A stretch of 64,000 bases of DNA. Source: a virus. A program made the position numbers and the translations under genes. Position 1 is the first letter of the stretch; the number at the start of each line of letters is the position of its first letter. Where the stretch lies: positions 1-64,000 of the IMG/VR virus record IMGVR_UViG_3300010885_054974. One strand, written 5' to 3'. Under the pieces are notes generated by a model. It ran no database searches. It was not told where the DNA came from and saw only the letters and a program-made list of their open reading frames with translations. Below, one piece after another: positions 24,183-36,100 of this stretch.

Positions 24183-25400
24183 TTAAAATGTCTGATACCA
24201 AATATCACCCGGGTTGCCTTGATACTGTGTCGGAGCCACCGAACTTACATAGACATTACGAGCAATATTAGAAGTCATTGCAATGTTACCATTGGAATAC
24301 ACATTCTGTGTTGCAATAATGTTGGCAGTGGTTGACACATTGCTGGCCAGGGCTCGCAGGTTGGCGGCCAATATAACATTGGAATACGAACTGGTACCAA
24401 AAGTTGTGTTGGCATAGGTTTGGAATGCTTGAAGATTGGTCTGCAAAGTGGTTGCGCCAGCTGTCACTGCGGTAATTCTATTAGAAACCACCAAGTTGCC
24501 AGCATCTACATAATTCTTCATTGCGGTATTGGCATCAGTGACACTATACTCTACGCTGCCTATCCTGGTGTTGATGCCTGTGATCACCGTGCTGGTTGGC
24601 AAGTATGCGGCCACCGAGGTGTTGCCGTAATTGCTAGTACCATAATTGGCATTGGCCCAAGTGTAGAATGATCCAACATTGGCGGCCAAGGTGTTGATTA
24701 CTGAATTGGTTCCAGTTATTCTAGTGGATTGTGCAGTATTAAGATCTGCAACATATATCTGCATGGCAATGTTGGCAGCAGTGATGGCCGCATTGGCCGC
24801 CAACACATTGGCATTGATACCAGTAATGACCGGAGATACCGTTAAATAACTAGCTGTATCAGTATTTGAATAATTACTAGTTCCGTAGTGTGTATTGGCC
24901 CAGGTGTAGAATGAGCCAATGTTGGCTTCTATATCGCCAATGGCCAAATTTGCCGCAGTGATCTGCGACAACTGTATGGCGTTGTTGGCATCCACATACA
25001 GTCGCATTGCTGTGTTGGCCGCCGTGACCAAGCCTGTGACTGCTATCACATTGGCTGTGAGACCCGAGTACAAGGCGGCCACATTGGATGCCAATCGTGT
25101 TTCAAGTTGTCCCACCGTGACTGTGGAAGTTCCTGCGCTGGCCAATTGATTAAAGGCTGTGCCATCGTAGTATTTCAAAGTGGCTGTGCTGGTGTCATAC
25201 CACAATTGACCAGTTAATGGGTACAGCGGAGCAGTATCACTGGCTTGATTCTCCAACAGCCAAACAAAATTTTCATTTTGAACTGTACCATAGTTGATGT
25301 AATTCTTACCTACCAGGTTCAGGCCAGTACTGGTATCTAGTGTACCGTCCAATAAAGTCAGTAGTTGTAGTCCGTTACTTTTGTATATGGTATAGCTCAT
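24183..25400 (-). CDS. Tail fibre with shared N-terminal domain and long repeats
   Basis: 405 residues. The N-terminus (TGLNLVGKNYINYG, NENFVWLLENQAS, GQLWYD) is the shared attachment domain. The body contains at least three copies of an approximately 75-residue repeat made of an alanine-rich helix (AANTAMRLYVDANNA type) followed by IGSFYTWAN--YGTSNYSNT--A-YL. The helices are probably trimeric coiled coil. The ending GNPGDIWYQTF matches the 20706 gene. It is four bases upstream of the sedolisin gene in the same transcript. Confidence 0.75.
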   Translation of the reverse strand: MSYTIYKSNGLQLLTLLDGTLDTSTGLNLVGKNYINYGTVQNENFVWLLENQASDTAPLYPLTGQLWYDTSTATLKYYDGTAFNQLASAGTSTVTVGQLETRLASNVAALYSGLTANVIAVTGLVTAANTAMRLYVDANNAIQLSQITAANLAIGDIEANIGSFYTWANTHYGTSNYSNTDTASYLTVSPVITGINANVLAANAAITAANIAMQIYVADLNTAQSTRITGTNSVINTLAANVGSFYTWANANYGTSNYGNTSVAAYLPTSTVITGINTRIGSVEYSVTDANTAMKNYVDAGNLVVSNRITAVTAGATTLQTNLQAFQTYANTTFGTSSYSNVILAANLRALASNVSTTANIIATQNVYSNGNIAMTSNIARNVYVSSVAPTQYQGNPGDIWYQTF

Positions 25401-25407
25401 TGTTGTA

Positions 25408-26091
25408 TTATCCTAGTGAACTCAAGTTGGTTAGAGTTTGAATTCGCACAGTATAATCGATTTGAATCAGTCTGTTCAGACTCTTTTGTACAGGATGGAA
25501 AACCACATGGGTCAACAACAAGCCTGTGGTGGTTAGACCTTCGCTGCCATCAAGGCTACGAGCTTTTAGTCCCAATTCGTCAAACACATAGTCACCGTTC
25601 AGGCTTTGACTGTTGTCAAAGGCCGCTTGGTCAGCTGGCTCACCGTAGTCCAGCAAACAAGTAACCAAGATGTCGGTATAGATGTTGCCTGGTGTGTGTA
25701 GCACTGTGATCTTGTTTCTAGCAGGGTCTGTGTTCTTGACGCTGGTATTGTCCACAATCTTGAAATATGTGGGATTGTACAAGTTGCTGTTCTGTGCGTT
25801 AGTGTTGGCTGGCAAATAACTGATAACGCCAGTGGGGTCAACGGCTGTACCACCGTTGCCAAAGTGCATTTCGTAAATGAAACTCTGAGCTTTGTTTCCC
25901 AAGTTCTGAGCTAACGCTACAGAAATGTTTTCGTAGTGTATAGCATTGCGTTTGTTGATGAAAACTTCGCCGGACTCGGGGTCATGGATCTTGATATGAC
26001 CTTGTACATGAATTCCGCCGGTTTCATCGGGTTTGCGTTCGGGCTTTTGAGTTTGCATTTGTTGTTTATCCTGCTGTTTATCTTGTTCCAT
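25408..26091 (-). CDS. T4-like virion structural protein
   Basis: 227 residues. After a hydrophilic Gln/Lys-rich head comes HVQGHIKIHDPESGEVFINKRNAIHYENIS and then IYEMHFGNGG, a signature I recognise from a structural protein conserved in aquatic T4-like phages, found between the baseplate and fibre genes. The body is beta-rich and probably lies in the baseplate or fibre-attachment region. The start is ambiguous: the first ATG (26091) lies only 5 bases from a GATAAATA late-promoter box (26103-26096), so initiation at the internal ATG at 26058, preceded by AGGA, is also plausible. Confidence 0.75.
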   Translation of the reverse strand: MEQDKQQDKQQMQTQKPERKPDETGGIHVQGHIKIHDPESGEVFINKRNAIHYENISVALAQNLGNKAQSFIYEMHFGNGGTAVDPTGVISYLPANTNAQNSNLYNPTYFKIVDNTSVKNTDPARNKITVLHTPGNIYTDILVTCLLDYGEPADQAAFDNSQSLNGDYVFDELGLKARSLDGSEGLTTTGLLLTHVVFHPVQKSLNRLIQIDYTVRIQTLTNLSSLG

Positions 26092-26114
26092 ATGTTATTT
26101 ATCGCTATTTTTGC

Positions 26115-27131
26115 TTACAAAATCAAGGCTTCAACCAGTTTAATGCCGGCATCGTCATTGGTTTCCAATGCCACTGCAAACACCTTACCGTCAACTAGGG
26201 TTGAATTGGCAATGGCGCACCCGCAGGTGTCGGCCACCAAGTCTTGTCCTTTGCGTACTGGACCGTTTACAAACACTGGTACTCGGCCTTTAAGAGCCAC
26301 AAATACTCCGTTCTCTAGGTCTGTGTTCATTCGGTATGCAGGGTTGGCACTTATGGCACCAATGGCTCTGGCGTCGGGTTGACAAGCGGTAATTTCCGCA
26401 GTGCCGCCAATCATTACCACTGTGCCCACTGGGTATTCGGCATCGGGCAAGTACATTTCTGCCAAGTCAGCATACTGTGACGAAACAGATTTACCATAAA
26501 AGTTAATACCAAACACACTATTGTAATATGCACTGGTTGATCCAATGTTAGATACTGCATTGGAAGTTGGGGCAACATTGCCAGTGGCCAGTGTTACCAC
26601 AGTGGTTGTACCACTAAATGTTGGGGCCGCAGTGGATGCTTTGTTGTTGAAAGTGTTCCAATCGGTGCTGGTCAATACCCCGTCAGTGCTGGTAGACGCA
26701 AAACCAATTGATATGTTGGGATAAGTTGCATTGCCTGTTTTGCTCAGTGGTGTTGTTACTGTTATGCTGTTGACCACGCCACCCAATACTGTACTACTGA
26801 CATTGGCAATATTGGCTGCCAAGCTCACGCTGTTGGACTGCAATGAACTGATTTGTCCTGTGTGTATGTTGATGGTTGTTGTGTGTCCGCTTATGCTGGA
26901 GCTCAACGAGTTTATGCTGGTGTCTTGTGTGGCTGCATTAGATTGCAAACTTGAGATACTGCTCTGTAAGTTGGCAATGGTATTGCTGGTGACCAAGTTA
27001 ACAAAGTCACTGAACACAGAGTATGTTGCAACTCCCAGCACATTGGACGATGTTCCTATGGTTACCACCGGCAAAATTACATTGGAACTCAGTGAGCCTA
27101 TTTTTGGTAATTGACTAAATTTAATCGCCAT
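26115..27131 (-). CDS. Tail fibre with coiled coil and YADLAE-type C-terminal domain
   Basis: 338 residues. The start MAIKFSQLPKIGSLSSN is followed by a helical region with repeated SSISSLQSNAATQDTSI steps (about 50-115), a likely trimeric coiled coil. A beta segment follows, then a C-terminal domain opening with QYADLAEMYLPD and continuing GAISANPAYRMNT and LKGRVPVFVNGPVRKGQDL. This is the same domain type as at the end of the 19144 gene, so two fibres share a terminal module. It is 3 bases downstream of the giant baseplate gene. Confidence 0.72.
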   Translation of the reverse strand: MAIKFSQLPKIGSLSSNVILPVVTIGTSSNVLGVATYSVFSDFVNLVTSNTIANLQSSISSLQSNAATQDTSINSLSSSISGHTTTINIHTGQISSLQSNSVSLAANIANVSSTVLGGVVNSITVTTPLSKTGNATYPNISIGFASTSTDGVLTSTDWNTFNNKASTAAPTFSGTTTVVTLATGNVAPTSNAVSNIGSTSAYYNSVFGINFYGKSVSSQYADLAEMYLPDAEYPVGTVVMIGGTAEITACQPDARAIGAISANPAYRMNTDLENGVFVALKGRVPVFVNGPVRKGQDLVADTCGCAIANSTLVDGKVFAVALETNDDAGIKLVEALIL

Positions 27132-27133
27132 TT

Positions 27134-30100
27134 TTATTCCTTAATTAACAATTGGTTGTTTTCTGTCATCATTATGTTATTTACTGTAGTTGTATCATCT
27201 TCGTTAGTATAATAGTCATCCAGATTCAACACAGATGTGGTTGCGCCTTCGCCCAGGAACTTCCTGGCAGGCAAGTTGTCTGAGTCCTGGAACTGCAAAC
27301 CTTGATCTCTAAAATCATAATCTAACCAGGCCAAATGATCCTGCTTGATTATGATATTTCCATCAGTTGATGTGACTCGAACTGTGCCATCGGCACCAAC
27401 TGCACCCAATATGGCAACTGTGTTTGGCGCAACAGTGGTGATAGTTCCGTTCACATACAGCACACAGTTTGCGTTGGCTGTGGTAAATAATCCTGAATTG
27501 TATATCACTGCTACAGATTTACTGCTACTTACATTGCCGCGAACAATTGCATTGGCATTGCTGTAGCGTTGAGTAATGACATCGCCAATGTTGGCTGTGA
27601 TATTCCCTGTCAAAGCCACTTTATAAGTGGGGTTGTCGGCCACAGTAAACACAGAACTGATGGCATTCGACCTCCAATAGTTTATTGTGCTGTCACTGCT
27701 ATAATCCCTGGAATCCGGACCCGGTTTTTCGTAGGCAGTTTTGCTGGTAATTATTGCAGTTCTGGGTTTTATGTCCGGAATTGCTTGAGCCTTGCTGACA
27801 TCATACACAGTTGCGCCTTCTACATGCAATTGATTTGATGTGCCGCCAACTGCTCGTCGAATATTTCTCAATGTGTTGTTGGCTGTGTCGTTTTCCCAAT
27901 AAGTTATCAACTCGCCGCCAATGAATATACGACCAGGCACAGCCAAATATGTGTCGGGTTTTGGCAGCCCTGAACTGTTACTGACATGAATATTGTCTGA
28001 AGTAATATCAACATTGGCCACTAGATAAGTTGTTGCAAATCCGCTGATTCGGTAATAGTTGTGATTGCCATTGATATCAAAAAATTCTCTATAGGCAAAT
28101 GTAACACCGCCTGGAACCACAGACGAATTTGAAGATCCTACCACTTCTTGGGTGAACACACTGATGTCTATGCTTTCATGCATCACACCGGGCAGTAGTT
28201 CTTCTGGTGCATGGCTTGAGTAGTAGTCAATGTATGCACCGCCGTCTATGTTGATGTCCTCGGGTCTGCTTCCCAAGCCGGTGTCAACATAACGACTTTG
28301 AATCACAGTATCTAGCAACTGTTGATCTGCCACATTGGCATTGAATTTTAATCCTTGTATTTTTACACCAGGGTATTCAATGCCAGTGAAGTATTGGGTT
28401 AACCAATAGCGATTATCGTGTGCGCGAGCAACTTCACTGCCAAGTGCTGTGGTGGTATCTAGATTGTCAACTTGGTTGCTGGCAATGTAGGCAATTACTC
28501 GGTCATTGGCGTTGCCAACTTCTGCGCCGGTCAATAGTTTAAATGTATCGTAGTTGAAGTTGACAGATGCGCTGATATTGGCTGCGGCACGATATGCCTG
28601 ACCATTGTAAGCAACTGTTGATCCCACTGTGTAACTGTTGGCACTGGTCCACAATGACACATTGGAATCGTATGCTGTACGGTCAAATTTCAACACACTG
28701 TCAAACTGTCTTGCTGTGCGATTACTGATTCGTGCCGCAGCCAGGCCGCCGGTGCCGGTTCCGTTGATTCTTACTTCGGGTCTAGAAGTGTATCCTGTTC
28801 CGTGATTGGTCACTGTGATGGATTTGATTGCACCATTGCCCCAGATTGCGGCTGTTGCTGTTGCGCCTGTGCCACCACCACCAGTGATAACAACAGATGG
28901 CTCAATCACATAGCCGACACCAGGGCTACTGATTTCAATGGTGTCCACTGTGTAAGTGTGATACTGTTTCCAATACTGGTACTCAGGTGTGGTATTGATC
29001 AGTGTGGTATCTCCGGTCAACTCACCACTAGGCGGACGATACTTGCCCAGTGTTTTATTATATAAACTTGGCAAGTCAAAGTCTGTTACATTGCTTTCAA
29101 CTGTGTCATAACCTGTGTAGTCAACCACATACTCGCGAACAATGGTTCTATACGGCTTGACTTCGTCGATATAGTCGAGGTAGTAGCCTTGATTATCCAG
29201 TACAAAACTTGGAGGTTGGCTCAGTTCCCGTAACTTATGGAAGATACTGATAAAACTGGTTTTAAATATCCAGTCCACTGACTTTTGTTCTTGTAAAATA
29301 TAGTTGACTATCACAAAGAACAACTTGTTGAACTCTGCACCCAGAGAATCTATAAAGATGTCGTCACGCAGAGCTATCAATATGTTGCGAATTTCAATGC
29401 CGGGGGTTTGGTCAAATCGTACTGTGTCAAATCGATCTTCGTCCCAACCCATTTGTCCAGATGCCAGGTCATACAAGGTCGATTTGAGTTGTATGGTTCC
29501 TTTTTCTATACCAACTCGTTCTAGAGTTAGATCTGTGTTGGTTCTATAGATAGAGAACTGTCCGTTGTCATCGTAGTTGACTCTTACAACATCTCCGGCA
29601 GTCAGGGTAAGTGCGGCAATATCTTTGTATGCTGTCACTGTGTAGGTGATGCGACCAGTTGGATCATAATCCTCTGCGTACCAATCAACTTTGTCCCAGT
29701 ACAATGCAGTGTTGTAATACTGAATACGGCTGATGGCAAATGCTCTGCTGGCATCTAATGTGTAGATTGTCCACAAGCCGCTGTTGGAACTGTCGGAGGT
29801 GACCAATACTCTGTAACCAACAGGCAAAGCATTGGCTATGGATGCGCTGGTATCAATGTATCCAATGTCCTCAACTGTGGTAACGATCTTGTCATACTCG
29901 GTTGACGCTGGGATAGGATCAACTTTTTCTATGCCCAGCAGGCTGTATTGATACACAATGGGATATCTGATCAACACACCGTTCACATACTTGACAAAGT
30001 TTTCCACAGCCAGTGACTTGTTGAGTACCAAAGTCTGCACAGGTCTGGTACTTAATCCAATCTTTGCAGATTCTGTTAATGTTGGGTCCGGAACAACTTG

Positions 30101-33100
30101 ACCAATTGAGTCAATGCCAGACAGGCTGTCGATCAATTTGTCAACAATTCTGGCCGGCAGTTGAATGTTTGGTTGATCTTCATTGACCAGTTCATATTCG
30201 GCGTGTACACTATTTTCGTTGTGTACCTTTTGATAATCGATGTGCAGTACAGCATCGCTGGCATTCAAGTAATTTTGTACATTGACCAGACCAACTGCAT
30301 TGTTCTTGGACATGAAGCCGTATGGAATACCTTGAAGTTGCGGATTTTCAATTATGTTGGACAGTATTGAAACGCTGTAGTGCTTGCCTGGTGCGGCACT
30401 TTGTTTGTTGACCACCCAGTAGTAGTATTCAGGTGTGACCACTCCGCTGATCACCGTGGTCACAACACAGTAAGCGTTGGTGTACAAGGGAGATCCATCT
30501 CCGCCGTTGGCCACATATTGCGCTGGAGGGAATTTGCTCTTTACCCATTCGCAAACCTGCACTTGACTTCCAGGAAACAGTTTACCCCAATTGTTGGTTC
30601 TATAAATTAAATCGCCTTGTTCGTAGTCAATGTATCTTAGGTTATTCAAGTTCCACCATAGTTTACCAACTTGTCGCTCATTCCAGTGATACCCGCTGTT
30701 GATGGCAACATCAGATCTATTTCCAGCATTGTATATTGCAGGATCCAATGCTGTTTTAAAATCTAGATCTTGTTCGGCTATGCCCAGTATCTTTCCTTTT
30801 ACAGGATCAATGTAGTCCAATGTTGCTTGTACCAAGTTGGTTGTTTTATCATAGATAAAGAGTCGGTTGATGTTGTCAAGATCAACCTTGGCTTCTTGGT
30901 ATCGAATTTTGTTCCAACTTTGCAACTGATCTATGTTTGTGTAAACATGTACCGCACCTGCGTTCAATGCAATACTATCATTGCCTGGAGCGCCAATCAA
31001 AATCAAGTCTTTGTTGATGTCCAGTCCTTGACCAAATTGATCGTATTCATTTAGACCAGTTGATTTGATGTGTTGTACATAACTCATTAATCCTGTGTTG
31101 GTAGTTCCAGTGTTGACATCGTTCAACAGTTCATAGACATAAACACTGCCAGATGATCTAACAACATCTACCACTCTGGTAGATCTTTGATCATATGTGG
31201 TTTTACCGGTGTCTACTTCTGCAACATAGTAGATGTTGTCTTCGGTACTAGAAATTAGTAAAGTTGCTGTTTCTGGGCTGTATTTGATTTGACTTGCAAA
31301 TCCAAACCCAATGCTTCCAGCAGGGTGCGTGATCACTTGATCCAAACTGTAGTTGGCCAGGCCTGTTTGACTGAACAGGTTTGATCCATTTGGAACCACA
31401 GACAATTTGTTCTGTGCCACTTGATTTGCACTGGTAATGGTGAAGAATCCGTCAGCAACAGTGCTGGCAGTTACCAAAGGTATTTTGGCCGCGTTGATCA
31501 ATGTGGAGCATACTGCCGGATATGCATACCCATCGGGGATATCAATGTTGGCAGTCGATGGCGTTGTACCTGGATAGTATACATTACCCGATTGCACCGC
31601 TGAACCAAGGTTAACATAGTATCCGTTGATATACAAGCCGATGTTGCTGTTAAAAGTTTCACCACCGTTGATGATGGAGCGTTTGACATATTCAGGATTT
31701 GATGCCGCTGTGATACTGCCCAAGACCTTTGCTGTGTCTGTGTATCTATAAACAGCACCAGCCTCACCTGTGGATTGTGGAGTGTTTGGAGCCGACACAT
31801 AAAATGTCGATCCCATCATATGATCGGCAGTGATCAAAGTACCAAACTTGTTTCCTGGTGCGCCAGCAGGTTCGGTGATCTTTTGCACCAATACCCAATC
31901 TGTGGCAACAATCGAAACAACACGACCTAGAACCAGCGGAGTATTAAAACTCAATCGTGTTCCACCAGTTACTGTATAAGTGGCACTGTCTTGAATCAAG
32001 TCGTCAATATAAACTTTTGTGTATGTTCCAAAAGACTTAGACGAGTCATATATATTATCTAAATTGCTCTTGTAACTTTCCTCAAATCGTTTGTACACAT
32101 AAACAGCTCCGGTGTTGCTGTTTTGTCCTGGGGCGCCAACAAATAATGTTTTGGCATCATCGGTCATGGTCATTGACTCACCAAACTTATCCCCAGCAAC
32201 AACATCAGCTGGAGTTGGAACAACACCAATGTTGTTGTAATAATTTGTATGTACAACAGAAATCTTAGTTCCGTCAATGGCAGGTGGGTTGACAAAAGTA
32301 ATTGTATCGCCTGATACAGTAAAATCAACATCAACCACATAGTTTCTATATTGATCGCCGATGGCCAGGGCATACTTGCTAACCGGTGTGTAACTCAATT
32401 GATACTGTGTGGGGGCAATGCCTATTGTAGCGTTAGAACTGTCAGCAATTGCTGCCTGCGACATTACTATCACATTGCCTGCAACCGACAACACGGTTGT
32501 GCCTGCAGGTACATAAGCATGAGCTGAATCGCCAATTGGTGTTCCGGGAAGGAACAAACTGCTGTCAAGTGTTGTGGGTAATACCACTGTAATGTTGGCA
32601 CTACCATTCACCACAACAACCGATGTCAATGTGTTGGTATAGGTGATTGTGTTGCTCTTTAGCGATACACCGTCTTGATAGTTGTACACATACACAGAGT
32701 TTACACCCGGTGCACTAATATACATCCAGTCATTGTCGTCACCAATGGTAATGGCATTACCAAAATAATCACCGGTGGCAGCGGTATTGCTTGTTATGAT
32801 CTGTAGTGCGGCAGTGGCCAAGTTTTGTATATAAACATAGCCCTTGGTAGAATTACTTGTTGGTGCACCAATGGCCACAGTATAGTCTGATGCTGTGATT
32901 GTTTGTCCAAAATTACCAACCGAACTTGATCTTGGATCAAATTTACTTGTTTGTCTTACCGTTGTACCGGATCTAGAGAAAGTTTTGACAATACCTGTGG
33001 ATCCATCAACATTGTTATATTGCGGAGACCCCACAAAGAAGTTGTTGGCCAGTTTGTTGCTGGTAATGGTGGTACCAAGACGACCGTTTACACTGGCAGC

Positions 33101-36100
33101 TTCGTCGGTTACCACTTGAGTATTTTCTTGCCAGGCATCAACCTTGTTAAACACACCCCAGTTGCCGTTGGCATCGGCAGTATCAACCCATAGTTTGTCG
33201 CCTGATTCCCATCCATTCAACGGAATCAATGCATTGGCATCCAACAGGCTGGTTAGTCTAGCTAATTGCAGTTTGTAAAAAACACCATAGCCGTTCACAC
33301 TCTTGAGTTCTTTGATGGTGCTGTTTCTGGAGTTGTCAACACCTGTGCTGACCCCAGTTGCATTGTTTGTGATTGCAACCTGTACTTTGGTGGTGTTGGT
33401 GACCGAATATACTTGATAAAATCCGTCAAATCTTGAATCAAATGATTTTATTGCAAACACATCACCTCTTGCCAGGCCTGGGTTGTCTGTGAAAGCAATG
33501 GTCATTAGATTGTCGATGTTGTAGGATATATTTTCTACATTTATCTGTGTCTCAGTGACTCGATACACATTCCATTCGTTGGTGTAATCTTTGGCCACCC
33601 AAATGTAATATCCAGGGCCCACTTTGCTGAGGACTTTATCTAATTCACTGTAGTTTGTAAAACTAAACAATGTGTCGTCCACATCAATCAAACTGGGGTA
33701 TCCAGCAGTTTGAATATCGTTGATGGTTTCTGTTACTCCATCGCGATTGAAGAATAAGTTTTTGCTAAAATCTGACGGTGCTTTGTACAAGTCAGCAGGT
33801 TGGAAGCTGACCACATCGCTCAATGGTTCTATTTCGCCACTGTTGATAAATTGTATTGCAGTTGGGTTGGCAGTAATTACTGTTTCATCCAGCACAACTT
33901 CTACTATTTGGTCAGTGGTCAACGATCCGTACTCACCAACACGAAGTGCCCACTCTTCGTATATGTCGATGCCGCTGGCCCATTCGTTTACTCGGGCATT
34001 GGTCAGTCCAGTGATGGCGTTCAATGTGCCTTTTTCTTTGATGAATCCTTGAAAGAATTTTACCTGACTGGTTTCATCTAGACCAAAATTGCTCAAGTAG
34101 CCGCGCTTGCGGAATCCGATCAAACTGGTGCCATATCCCTCCAGCGTCATGTCGCTGGGCAAATTGTCAACATCATACACTTGTTGCAGTCTTGTGGCAC
34201 TGTGAGTAAAGTTGGGTAACAAACCTGTTTTAACATCAGTCTGATTGATTTGTCTCCACTGCTTGTCTTGCACAAACTCTGAGCTGGCAACAATATCAGT
34301 CAATGCTGTATAATATAGATTTTTATACTGCACAATACTGCCCAACAGATAGTCAACACCCGGTTGCCAGGCATCGACAACGGTGTTGTTGTACACAAAC
34401 CCTGGTGGGCTCAATGTACCTGCCCAAGATCCTGTTTTGCTTCCAATCAACTTTAATCGGAATTGTCTATTGCCAAGTTCAGGAACATACAAAATGTCAT
34501 TGAACACCGTGACATTGTCAAACAACACAGCATGTTCATACTGCACCACAGTGAGATCTGCCAGGCAAATGGTTTGATTGGACAAGCTCTTTAATGTGAA
34601 CTTGTTGCCAATGCGACTTTCTGTAAATTGTGTGTTCTTGATAAAATCAAAGTTTTGGTCAAGCACCTTTGTACCATTGGGAGTGTTGTCAATTACATTG
34701 ATTACTCCATCGGCCTGTATGTTTACCAATTCGTTATAAACCGGACTCAGTACAATAATGTTGCCAGGTTTCCAGCCCTGCTGTGCCCAATTTAAAAATT
34801 CCTTGGCACTCAGCACCCAGTTTCTAGTTTCGCCCAGATTGTCGTCTTGTGTTTCAAATTTAAAACCTTGTGCTACCAGGTAACGGCCGTAGCTGATCAA
34901 AAAGTCCACCACTTCTTGTTCTGTGCCAAACTCAAAGCCATACGGAACTGTTAATTTTATGTTCTGATAATCTTTGTAAACCACTCCACGACGCTTCAAT
35001 ACTTGTACCAGGTAAAAGTTATTGTTGGCCTGACTGGGTATGATTGTAAAGAAAGGACTGTTTTGGTTGTAGCCATTGACTGTGAATCCGTTTTCTGTAC
35101 GCTCAACCACCACTGCACTGTAGACTGCTTTACGGATTGGAGTACTGGAATTCAATTGAATACTGTAGTTCTCTGTTGGAATAACAATGCTGTTGCTGGT
35201 GTTGGTTGGCGATCCTTGCTCGGCCAACACTTCGATGAATTTTTTATCTGTGTAGCCGCCAACTTTGTATCCCAGCTGAACATTGACTGTATCCAAATAT
35301 GTACGCAATGCAGTCACAGGATTTATACCAATGCTCAACACATAATCTCTAATCCAGTTCAAATATCCAGCACTACGAACTGCTGTACCTGTGGTGGTAT
35401 CTCCGTTGATCACTACTGTTGTTGGTGTTATACGCTGATGCGATTCTGTGTTGACCAATTGGTCAATTGTGGTATTGCGATAGTAACGATCAACATTGAT
35501 CAAGCTGCCAAAGTAGTAACCAGGCTTGCTCAGAGCCAGAGCATACTGAAGTGCATATGGGAAATAACTGCTGGTTCTCCAAGCAAACTCAACCGGTCCT
35601 TGATCGCCCACACTATAACTGCTGTTGGCTTTCAAGCTGTCAAACGAACTGGTGGCCCATTTCTCAGGACTTAACAAATCTCCGTATTCGTCAACCGGTA
35701 TCACTTGGCTCAAGCCAGGACGAGCAAATCGTTTGTCTATGCCGGCTTTGGTTCCTGCATGGATATAACCCAATTCTAGGTCATCCCACAACAACTTGTT
35801 GCCGCCGGTGTATGGTGCTGGTCCATAACGGTCTTCCCACCAAGTGGGTTTTTGACCAAAGCCCAACATCTCCCAGGGGTGTGTGTTGGGACGGTATGTG
35901 TCAAAGAAGTAACTGAAAATGGCACGCCAAGTGCCTGGCAACATACTGCCATCAATTCTATCTTTGAATTTTTTATAGTTCCAGGTCCAAGCATTGCCTG
36001 ATACAAAGTAATTGTTGGTGCTGTAATCTACACGGTTGTCGCCGACCCAACGCAAAAACTTGTTGCTCAGTATTTGATTAAATTCAGTCAATGTGTAATC

